Assembly (NCBI GenBank): GCA_003193925.1
Contig: PSPG01000002.1
Location: 1 to 64,000, forward strand
Length of the DNA stretch: 64,000 nucleotides
Source: Candidatus Thalassarchaeum betae
GTDB taxonomy: Archaea; Thermoplasmatota; Poseidoniia; Poseidoniales; Thalassarchaeaceae
Direction of reading: 5' to 3'
Position 1 is the stretch's first letter. Each line of letters begins with the position of its first letter. Position numbers and translations under genes: made by a program. The notes under the pieces are model-generated. The model did no database searches, was not told the DNA's origin, and saw only the letters and a program-made list of their open reading frames with translations. Below, in pieces: positions 29,642 through 37,012 of the stretch.

Positions 29642-32242
29642 ATGGCGAATGGCGCCTCGTCGAGGGAGTCCCTTGCCCGGACCTTCGAGAGAATGGCTCT
29701 CCCGATAGTGGTTGTGAGCATCCTGATGACGGTTGCCATGGCTGATCAGCTCCTAAACGATTTCCCGGGATTCACGACCGATCTCGACTCGTTCGCCCCC
29801 GAGACTGAAACTGATGCAGCCGAGAAGAGGATGGGCGAGGTCATGGATGCCTCACCGCACATGATCTACATCCACGTCGAGCCTTACATCAAGTCTGCTG
29901 ACGGCGGCAATGAGTGCGACGAGATCGTATGTAACGTGTTGGAGTTCGGGGCCCTCCAGCAGCTCTCCGATGACTTGAGCAGGATCGAGAACTACTCCGC
30001 TGCAAATGGGAACTTCATCGTGGCGCACCTGAATGTCGCTGATATACTCGAGAGGGCGCTCGAGGAGAGGGATGAGCAAGGTCGCGCCCTAGCCGACTTC
30101 AACGACTGGGAGGAGTTTCTGGGTGCTGTCACGGACGGGGAGAAATGCACAGACGCGATCGGCAACGACCAGGCCATCGCCTCGGCCTCGTTCGCCGCAT
30201 CTGCGATGCTCCACACCGACCTCGACTACGAACCTGTGTGTGAGTGGTTGGACACCGGCGAGGGCGACCCCACCCCGAGCGCGTCCAGCACGATGTGGGC
30301 TATCGAGATCAGCGGTGAGATCAGCGACGATGAGCGTCAGGAGGAGTCATCCAGAATACGGGACCTGCTTACTGCGAAGCACCCTCTGGGCGACGACTCC
30401 GCCCTGAAGTACGGCGTCATCTCGGACGACCTGATCAGCCACGACATCAACGAGTCGACCTTGGACAACCTAGTCTGGCTGCTGCTCATCGCCGTCATGG
30501 TCGTGGTCTTGCTGCTGGCAGTGGCGTTCCGCTCCTTCATGATGGTCGCAGCCCCTCTGCTGGGGCTCTCGGCCGCTCTAGTCTGGACCTATGGTATCAT
30601 GACAGTCATCGGCGTGCGATTCTCGGTTCTCGAGGTCGCTGTGGCCCCGGTTGTATTGGGTCTGGGCATCGACTACTCGATTCACTTGCAACGTGGCTAT
30701 GAGGAGGCCAAGAGCCGGTACGCGAGTGCCGCGCGGGCTTGGGTCGAGTCAGTATCCGTTCTGCGTTTGGCTCTCTCGCTGGCTGTGGTCACCACGGTCT
30801 TCGCCTTCCTCGCTAACTCGTTCTCCGAACTCCCTCCGCTGCGTACCTTCGGATTCACTCTGGCCCTAGGCGTGATTTCGGCCTTCGTGGTAAGCACCGT
30901 CTCCGTCGGAGCGGTGCATGTATTGGTGGAGAAGACGGCTGGTGAGATGCAGCACCGCAGCCTGCAGATGGAGAGGATGGCCGACTTGGCCACTCGGTTC
31001 CAAAGGAGGAATACCGCGAGAGTCCTGCTGGTCGTCGCACTGATCACCATGGGCTCGGTGATAGTAGCGATCAGGGAGCTCGACACCAGTTTCGAGCTGA
31101 CTGACTTCCTCTCAGAGGATGGCGTAGAGATCATTGAAGTCAGGAACGACATGTACGATTCCTACGAAGCGGCGGCTTGGAAGTCGGTCATCATACTGAT
31201 CGAGCCGGCCCCGGGCAGGGATGCCCTGACAGGCGAGAAAGACCTGTTGAAGGGACTCGGGTTCTTCGATGACAGGATAGCCGGCATTCCAGAGGTGGTC
31301 AATCCGACGAACACCGATTCGCAGCGGCCGTCTTACGATGGGCTCCATCCGATCCTGCGAGACGCCGTCGAGAACGACCCATCGTTCGGCGAGTCCTACC
31401 ACTTCGGGATATTCGACGGCGAGTTTGGCGTCGCTGATGGGTTCGAGGAGGGTGACCTGATGGGAGCCGTCACGGCCTTGATGGCCAACGACTCGGCAGG
31501 AGACGGACTCAGAGGACTCACATGGGCTGAGAGAATCGGGATGCATGTCGCACTGACCGAGGACGGTCAGTCCCTACTGTATCTCAAGATGAGAGTGGAT
31601 GTGTTAGTCAGGACCAGTGTCGAGGCTCAAGAGGTAGCGGACGTGTTCCTGAAGCAGGCTCAATTGCTGGAGGAGGACGGTCTGGTAGGAGGAGAGGTTT
31701 ACGTCTCCGGCGATGTCATCGTTCTGAACAACGTGCTCTCGGGGCTGGTGGTATCCCAAGTTGAGTCGACGACGATCAGTCTGTTTGTATCCATGTTGGT
31801 GCTGATACTCCTAACCCGCAAACTGGGGCAGTCGCTGGTGGTCATCCTGCCGGTCGGCCTGGCAGGTGCTTGGGTGGTCGGGGCAATGGCCATGCTGGGA
31901 CTGAACTGGAACGTCCTGACAATCATGATCACCGCACTCACGATCGGCCTGGGCATCGACTACTCGATTCACGTATGGAGGCGTTTCGAGGCGAACCGCC
32001 TCTCTGGCATGGGGACCTGGCAGGCCATGCGCGACATGTACGCCACCACGGGGACCGCGCTGCTGCTGTCAGCTGGTACGACGATCTGCGGATTCCTTGT
32101 ACTGATGCTGTCCCCGATTCCGGTCATTCAGGACTTCGGCATCGTGAGCTCGATCTCGGTTCTGTTCTCGCTGATGATGGCGCTGCTAGTGCTCCCCGGC
32201 CTGCTGGCCGCCGAAGTCCGCTCAGTAAACGACTACAGCTGA
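29642..32242 (+). CDS. Second MMPL/RND-superfamily exporter
   Basis: From the ATG at 29642 (GTG at 29624 possible) the protein is 866 residues. TM1 (MALPIVVVSILMTVAMA) is followed by a Cys-containing external loop, a helix bundle with VLGLGIDYSIHLQRGYEEAK, a second loop, and a second bundle with TIGLGIDYSIHVWRRFEAN. The repeated GLGIDYSIH motif marks the two homologous halves. It is shorter than the exporter at 20814-23918 and shares its fold. Transport of lipids or envelope components is inferred; the substrate is unknown. Its promoter region carries a strong palindrome. Confidence 0.88.
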   Translation: MANGASSRESLARTFERMALPIVVVSILMTVAMADQLLNDFPGFTTDLDSFAPETETDAAEKRMGEVMDASPHMIYIHVEPYIKSADGGNECDEIVCNVLEFGALQQLSDDLSRIENYSAANGNFIVAHLNVADILERALEERDEQGRALADFNDWEEFLGAVTDGEKCTDAIGNDQAIASASFAASAMLHTDLDYEPVCEWLDTGEGDPTPSASSTMWAIEISGEISDDERQEESSRIRDLLTAKHPLGDDSALKYGVISDDLISHDINESTLDNLVWLLLIAVMVVVLLLAVAFRSFMMVAAPLLGLSAALVWTYGIMTVIGVRFSVLEVAVAPVVLGLGIDYSIHLQRGYEEAKSRYASAARAWVESVSVLRLALSLAVVTTVFAFLANSFSELPPLRTFGFTLALGVISAFVVSTVSVGAVHVLVEKTAGEMQHRSLQMERMADLATRFQRRNTARVLLVVALITMGSVIVAIRELDTSFELTDFLSEDGVEIIEVRNDMYDSYEAAAWKSVIILIEPAPGRDALTGEKDLLKGLGFFDDRIAGIPEVVNPTNTDSQRPSYDGLHPILRDAVENDPSFGESYHFGIFDGEFGVADGFEEGDLMGAVTALMANDSAGDGLRGLTWAERIGMHVALTEDGQSLLYLKMRVDVLVRTSVEAQEVADVFLKQAQLLEEDGLVGGEVYVSGDVIVLNNVLSGLVVSQVESTTISLFVSMLVLILLTRKLGQSLVVILPVGLAGAWVVGAMAMLGLNWNVLTIMITALTIGLGIDYSIHVWRRFEANRLSGMGTWQAMRDMYATTGTALLLSAGTTICGFLVLMLSPIPVIQDFGIVSSISVLFSLMMALLVLPGLLAAEVRSVNDYS

Positions 32243-32243
32243 G

Positions 32244-32855
32244 TCAGGCCTCTATGGCTAGGCTGACTTCGTGCATGTCCAGACCCTGCTCCCGGGCAAC
32301 CAACGCGAGCGCCATCCACAGGGTCACCGGGCCCAGCGCTCTTCGCTTTCGCTGGGCCCGACGCATGACCTCCTTGTTGTCCAGACCTGACTTCTCGCCT
32401 ATCATGGATATTAGGCTCGGTATGCTGCCTTCTGCCCCGTCGGGCGGCATGGAGGTCGGCTTGGGGTCGGATATCAGTGGCATGGGCTGCCGCTTGGGCA
32501 GTGGCGGCTCGACTGCCGCCTCACTGGGTCCCGGGGGCTTCTGGGGCGCTTCCATCCGGAGGGGTGGTCGCTCGAAGTGGGGCGGGTCGGCCATGCTCCT
32601 CGCTATGGGACGCCAGCCCAATGGCGGACGAGCGAGTTCGAGACCCGCAACTGGTGCCAATCTGCCTTCAACCTCAACGAGCCAGCCCCTCTCGCAGAGC
32701 ATGCCTGTTATCAGATCGGCCTCCTCGGGCGTGAACCACTGCAGTTCCAACGACCAGATGCGTGAAAGTTCCTCGCGCGCTGCAGAATCCCGTGGGAGTC
32801 CGGCCATGCTCATCTGCAGCAGGCGCCCGATCTCCTGCTCGTGGCCTTGTGACAT
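32244..32855 (-). CDS. DUF2240-family archaeal protein
   Basis: The ATG at 32855 is preceded at short distance by GGAGGGG, so it is chosen over longer frames without a good start; 203 residues. The segment WSLELQWFTPEEADLITGMLCERGWL matches the WF-P--A--L----GWL pattern of DUF2240, a family restricted to archaea. Then comes a Pro-rich linker and a C-terminal helical region (ALGPVTLWMALALVAREQGLDM). Function is unknown. It converges with the exporter (one base apart) and is divergent from the HEAT protein. Confidence 0.7.
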   Translation of the reverse strand: MSQGHEQEIGRLLQMSMAGLPRDSAAREELSRIWSLELQWFTPEEADLITGMLCERGWLVEVEGRLAPVAGLELARPPLGWRPIARSMADPPHFERPPLRMEAPQKPPGPSEAAVEPPLPKRQPMPLISDPKPTSMPPDGAEGSIPSLISMIGEKSGLDNKEVMRRAQRKRRALGPVTLWMALALVAREQGLDMHEVSLAIEA

Positions 32856-32858
32856 CAG

Positions 32859-32872
32859 CCCCTCCGGAGGGG
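32859..32872 (-). promoter_or_regulatory. Palindrome containing a ribosome-binding site
   Basis: CCCCTCCGGAGGGG is a perfect 14-base palindrome ending four bases before the DUF2240 start codon and includes the Shine-Dalgarno-like GGAGGGG. It decides the start. Pairing between mRNA copies or with a ribosome-competing factor could control translation (inference). Confidence 0.45.
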
Positions 32873-32971
32873 TGACTGAGTCGAGGCGCTGTTTGATGGT
32901 TGCCTCTGTAATTACGCACGATATTGCATTCCATTCAAGAGAGGCGGCGCATTGCGCGGGCCGAGGCGAAG

Positions 32972-34183
32972 ATGGCGAGGGAATACATCGCGCGTGACCC
33001 ACGCACGGACAGACCGATCAGGAGGCAGCGATTGGATGGCCATGTTGACATCCGCGGGCTCCTCCCCAGTACCGGCCCGTGGCAGAGGATTCCGGTTCAC
33101 GAGATTCTTCCATTGGCCCGAGGAGAGTCGGATGGCTTGGAGTTGTCTAGGAGCGCCGGAGGGGGATTCGTTCGCAGGAGTGATGCGATCAAAGCACTTC
33201 ACCGGGTCTTTGAAAGCCAGGTCGATCTGGCCCATCAGACTCTGCTGGATGCCCTCGATGACGATGATTCCGAGATCAGGATAGCCTCTCTGGAGATTCT
33301 GCCGATCTTCGCGCTGAAGAAGCACGAAAATCTTCTGCACTGTCTCTCCGACCGTCTGCTCGAGGATGATCCACAGGTCATAGCGGCGGCTCGAGAGTGC
33401 TTCATCAGGGTCGCCCCGGTGTTCCCCTCGGGCTGTGAGAACATCCTTCGCAGGGAGTTGCGTGACACGAGGACGGATCATCGCGCCAATGCCTTCGAGA
33501 CCCTTCGTCGGACTGCCGAGAACTGGCCAGAGGCAGGGTGCCTTCACCTCGACGAGCTGATTCGCGAGGAGGACGTCGACCTCCGAAGGCGCGGCTCGCT
33601 CATTCTGAGGGCCATCGCCGCCAATGCAGGTGCCACTGGGTGGGACCTGATCGGATGGTCACTGGAGGACGAGGACGCCCAAGTGAGAAGGAACGCCTCC
33701 TATACCCTCACGACCCTTACCAGAACCGAGCCCAGAATAGCGACTATCTTCATCGAGTCCGCCATCATGGACGACGACGCGGGAGTGAGGAAGTCGGTCA
33801 TAAGAGCGCTGAAGAGGCTCGACATGCAAAATCCCCGGGTTACCAAGATGATTATCGATGGTGCCAGAAGCAGGGATTACACACTGCGCAAGGCGTGCAT
33901 CGACCAACTGTCGATCATGCTGAGCGGTGACACGCTGAGGGAGACGGCTGCCGAACTCCTGCGCCATGAGACCCGCCCCGACCTGTGCAAGAGGCTGACC
34001 TCGCTGGCGAAGGACGTGGAGATGGAGGGCTCCGAAGAGGAGAAGAACCGGTTCCTAGCCCCCCTGGACAAGGTGGAGCCATTGGTAGAGGAGTTCGATG
34101 CACCGCGCAGCGGTGAGGCCACTCCAGAGGGCGAACATGATAAACAGCGGTCAGGTCGGCCGCACAGCGAGGACTCAGCATGA
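32972..34183 (+). CDS. HEAT-repeat protein
   Basis: The protein is 403 residues from ATG 32972; a TTG 48 bases upstream is possible. After a basic N-terminus (REYIARDPRTDRPIRRQ) come about six to seven HEAT-like units, seen as LLDALDDDDSEIRIASLEILP, LLEDDPQVIAAARECF, DEDAQVRRNASYTLTTL and DDDAGVRKSVIRALKRL-type helices. The C-terminus is charged and low-complexity. Such scaffolds bind proteins or nucleic acid. The gene overlaps the next by four bases (ATGA), so translation is probably coupled, and a DEAD-box helicase follows. Confidence 0.8.
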   Translation: MAREYIARDPRTDRPIRRQRLDGHVDIRGLLPSTGPWQRIPVHEILPLARGESDGLELSRSAGGGFVRRSDAIKALHRVFESQVDLAHQTLLDALDDDDSEIRIASLEILPIFALKKHENLLHCLSDRLLEDDPQVIAAARECFIRVAPVFPSGCENILRRELRDTRTDHRANAFETLRRTAENWPEAGCLHLDELIREEDVDLRRRGSLILRAIAANAGATGWDLIGWSLEDEDAQVRRNASYTLTTLTRTEPRIATIFIESAIMDDDAGVRKSVIRALKRLDMQNPRVTKMIIDGARSRDYTLRKACIDQLSIMLSGDTLRETAAELLRHETRPDLCKRLTSLAKDVEMEGSEEEKNRFLAPLDKVEPLVEEFDAPRSGEATPEGEHDKQRSGRPHSEDSA

Positions 34184-34464
34184 GCGACGAGTTTGATGAC
34201 AAGCTGGAGTGCTTCGAGCGTCTCTGGGAAGGCGTCACACCGAAGGGAGTGAACCGCAGCAAGGGGCTGAAGTTCAGGCAGTACATGCGCCAGCACGTCC
34301 TCCAGAAGTTTCACAAGAGGAGGAAGAACCAGTTCGCATCCGCCGACAAGGGCCACTACAATCATAGTTTTTCGAGCAAGGATCAGTATCTCACGAAGGA
34401 GAACTGCCGCAAGTACTGGATGGGCGAGCTGCAGAGGGAAATCCGCGATTCGGAAACCTTCTGA
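34180..34464 (+). CDS. Small basic protein of unknown function
   Basis: This 94-residue protein is not recognised. It has an acidic first third (DDKLECFERLWEG), a strongly basic middle (RQYMRQHVLQKFHKRRKNQ) and an aromatic, polar C-terminus. Predicted mostly helical, cytosolic, no membrane segment. It overlaps the HEAT gene by four bases and precedes the DEAD-box helicase by nine, so the three are likely made together. The basic patch suits RNA binding (inference). Confidence 0.75.
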   Translation: MSDEFDDKLECFERLWEGVTPKGVNRSKGLKFRQYMRQHVLQKFHKRRKNQFASADKGHYNHSFSSKDQYLTKENCRKYWMGELQREIRDSETF

Positions 34465-34473
34465 GGCGATACT

Positions 34474-35898
34474 ATGAACGCTGCCAAGGCCGGTTTCAGC
34501 AGTTGGGACCTAGAGGCTCCGATCGCGGCTGCCATCGAGGCGCTTGGCTGGACCGAGCCGACCGAGATACAGCGAGAGGCACTCCCTCTTGCTCGACAGG
34601 GATTGAATGTCATAGGACAGGCGATAACCGGCTCGGGCAAGACAGCCGCATTCGGGATTCCGATTCTCGAGAGCTGCTCGCCCTCGGGCTCCCCCCAGGC
34701 CATCGTCCTCTGTCCGACCAGGGAGCTCGCCGTCCAGGTCGCCGAGGAGATGGATAGCCTACAAGGAGACAAGGGGCTCTCGATCCAAACCGTCTACGGG
34801 GGCACTGACCTCGAGAAGCAGGCGAAGAAACTCGACAAGGGCGCCGACATCGTCGTCGGGACCCCCGGACGGGTGATTGACATGACCAAGAGGGGGCATC
34901 TCAAGCTCGGAGGCATCAGGCTCTTCTGCCTCGACGAGGCAGACCGTATGCTCGACATGGGATTCTTCCCGGATGTCCTGTGGATCTTCGAGAAGACCCC
35001 CAACCGGGAGCAGACCATGATGTTCAGCGCCACCTTCCCCCAGGAGGTGCTCGATGCTGCTGAAGAGTTCATGGTCGACCCTGTCCACGTGATGAGCGAT
35101 GAAATGGAGGTCGAGATACCGGAGATCGAGCAGTATGCGATTCGAGTCGGGCGTGCCAACAAACTCTGGGCCCTCGGACGCATCATAGCGCACATGGGCG
35201 AGGGCGATCAGATGCTCATCTTCGCCAACACCAAGCGAATGGTGGATATCCTCTCCGAGAGACTCGGCAAGTTCGGGATTCGAGCTATCGGGCTGCACGG
35301 CGACCTGCCTCAAGGCAAGAGAGAGAGGATCCTCAACTCCTTCAAGGGTGGAGGTGAGAGCATCGTGGTCGCCACCGACGTGGCAGCCCGGGGTCTGGAC
35401 GTGGACGGCATCACGCACGTCGTGAACTATGACCTGTCGATTGACACCGAGTCATACGTCCACAGGATCGGTAGGACCGGTAGGATGGGGAGAAAGGGCG
35501 AGGCCTGGAGCTTCGTCACCCGCGAGGACGGGCGGCTCATCGAGAAGATCGCATCGACGTGGAACCTCACCATCCCCTTCGTCGATGCTCCCAGCCTGCC
35601 AGAAGGCATGGACAGAGACCCCATCGGCAGGAGAGACGACTGGGAGGAGGTCTCGGACCCATTCGGAATGGTCACCGTCAAACTCACCCTGGGCAAGTCG
35701 GACTCCACCAAGAGGGCCCTGGCAGACTGGATCGCTCGGGAGGCGCGGGTGCCTGACATCGTAATCGGGGAGATCGCTCAAGGCGAGGACGAGACGCACG
35801 TCGAGATCCACGTCGACAAGGTCGCCTACGTGATCGATGTGATCAAGGCGCGTGAGTTCAACGGTCGCTCGCTAGCGCCTTCCATCATGGGATCATAG
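34474..35898 (+). CDS. DEAD-box RNA helicase with DbpA-like C-terminal domain
   Basis: The 474-residue protein shows the Q motif (GWTEPTEIQ, Gln33), Walker A GSGKT (53-57), PTRELA, DEAD (CLDEADRMLDMGFF), SAT (FSATFPQ), ARGLD and HRIGRTGR. The last 75 residues (MVTVKLTLGKSDSTKRALADW onward, in part) match the RRM-like RNA-binding domain of DbpA, which in bacteria targets 23S rRNA hairpin 92. A role in ribosome assembly or RNA unwinding is likely. It is third in the HEAT-small basic-helicase run and is followed by TusA and RibA at short spacing. Confidence 0.92.
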   Translation: MNAAKAGFSSWDLEAPIAAAIEALGWTEPTEIQREALPLARQGLNVIGQAITGSGKTAAFGIPILESCSPSGSPQAIVLCPTRELAVQVAEEMDSLQGDKGLSIQTVYGGTDLEKQAKKLDKGADIVVGTPGRVIDMTKRGHLKLGGIRLFCLDEADRMLDMGFFPDVLWIFEKTPNREQTMMFSATFPQEVLDAAEEFMVDPVHVMSDEMEVEIPEIEQYAIRVGRANKLWALGRIIAHMGEGDQMLIFANTKRMVDILSERLGKFGIRAIGLHGDLPQGKRERILNSFKGGGESIVVATDVAARGLDVDGITHVVNYDLSIDTESYVHRIGRTGRMGRKGEAWSFVTREDGRLIEKIASTWNLTIPFVDAPSLPEGMDRDPIGRRDDWEEVSDPFGMVTVKLTLGKSDSTKRALADWIAREARVPDIVIGEIAQGEDETHVEIHVDKVAYVIDVIKAREFNGRSLAPSIMGS

Positions 35899-35906
35899 GT
35901 GGAAAT

Positions 35907-36149
35907 ATGGTCGATGTGCCAGTTACCACACTGAACCTCCTTGGATTCTTCTGCCCTGTCCCGATCCACGAGACCAGGAAGGCGGTCGAGGCATCGGAGG
36001 AGGGCTCGCTGTTCGAGGTGGTCTGCGACGACCCAGAGACCCTGCATGACATGCCAGCGCTGTGCGACAGGATCGGGATCGAGCTGCTCGCTGTGAGCGA
36101 GGAGTCGGGCGAATACACCTTCCGCATCAGGAATTCAGCGCGGACGTGA
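35907..36149 (+). CDS. tusA: TusA-family sulfur carrier protein
   Basis: The 80-residue protein has the CPxP motif (Cys16 in FFCPVPIHETRKA) and a two-layer alpha/beta fold pattern. TusA passes persulfide sulfur to tRNA thiolation or cofactor synthesis. It follows the helicase by eight bases and precedes ribA by 29, apparently in the same transcript. Confidence 0.88.
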   Translation: MVDVPVTTLNLLGFFCPVPIHETRKAVEASEEGSLFEVVCDDPETLHDMPALCDRIGIELLAVSEESGEYTFRIRNSART

Positions 36150-36178
36150 GAGATTGTTCAAAGGGAGTGTGCTTCTCG

Positions 36179-36823
36179 ATGGGTTCCGTGGCTAGTGAGA
36201 CCGGCATCACCGAATTGGGGGGGGTTCCCGCCGATGCTCGCCTGCCGACCAACTACGGTGACTTCAGGATTCGCGTCTTCCACGAGGAGAGTACGGGATT
36301 CGACCATGTCGCGCTGACTCTGGGAGACCTGACTGGGCCCGACCCGGTTCTGGTCAGGGTCCATTCGGAATGCCTCACAGGAGATGCCTTCGGCAGCCTG
36401 AGGTGCGATTGCGGCGCCCAGCTCGATGCTGCGATGAGGCAGATACAGGATGTCGGCTGGGGCTGCCTCGTCTACTTGCGCCAAGAGGGGCGTGGAATCG
36501 GGCTGCACGCCAAGATCCAAGCTTACAACTTGCAGGACAGGGGAGCTGATACGATGGATGCGAACCTGTTGCTCGGCCATCCTGTGGATGCCAGGGACTA
36601 TCGAATCGCATCAGAGATCCTGCGTGCCTTCGAGATAGATGGGGTCTGCCTCCTGACGAACAACCCAGACAAGGTCAGACAACTCGGCCAGCATGGGATC
36701 GATGTAGTCGAGACAATGCCGTTGGTGGCAGGCGTGGGGGACGAGAACAGGGAGTACCTGGCCACCAAGATTGACAGGATGGGTCACGAGATAGGAGACG
36801 ATGACCTCGACGGCTCGCAGTGA
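36179..36823 (+). CDS. ribA: GTP cyclohydrolase II
   Basis: The ATG at 36179 gives 214 residues; a longer frame would overlap tusA. The zinc ligands Cys65, Cys76 and Cys78 (SECLTGDAFGSLRCDCG) and RQEGRGIGL are present. It opens GTP to 2,5-diamino-6-ribosylamino-pyrimidinone phosphate, the first step to riboflavin. Many euryarchaea use a different enzyme (ArfA), so a bacterial-type RibA here may reflect old transfer. Flavin is needed by the acyl-CoA dehydrogenase in this window. Confidence 0.92.
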   Translation: MGSVASETGITELGGVPADARLPTNYGDFRIRVFHEESTGFDHVALTLGDLTGPDPVLVRVHSECLTGDAFGSLRCDCGAQLDAAMRQIQDVGWGCLVYLRQEGRGIGLHAKIQAYNLQDRGADTMDANLLLGHPVDARDYRIASEILRAFEIDGVCLLTNNPDKVRQLGQHGIDVVETMPLVAGVGDENREYLATKIDRMGHEIGDDDLDGSQ

Positions 36824-36828
36824 GTCAA

Positions 36829-36904
36829 TGGGGCCGTGACCGGGACTCGAACCCGGGCCGGCGGGACCACAACCCACCGTGCTAACCGCTACACCATCAC
36901 AGCC
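36829..36904 (-). tRNA. tRNA-His (anticodon GTG)
   Basis: On the minus strand the acceptor GCTGTGA/TCACGGC pairs with one G-T wobble and an encoded G at position -1 (36904) faces the C discriminator (36832), the tRNA-His hallmark. The anticodon stem GTGGG/CCCGC encloses TTGTGGT (anticodon GTG). The CCA end is encoded (36831-36829). A TTGATAAAC element lies about 30 bases upstream. Confidence 0.95.
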
Positions 36905-37012
36905 GTATGTGAAACGGGGGGGGGAAGGCCTGTTTATCAACCGTTAGCGTGATTCACACGGACGCACCGAAGACCAACGGATTGAAGCCATGCACTCCGC
37001 CATTGCCGGGAC

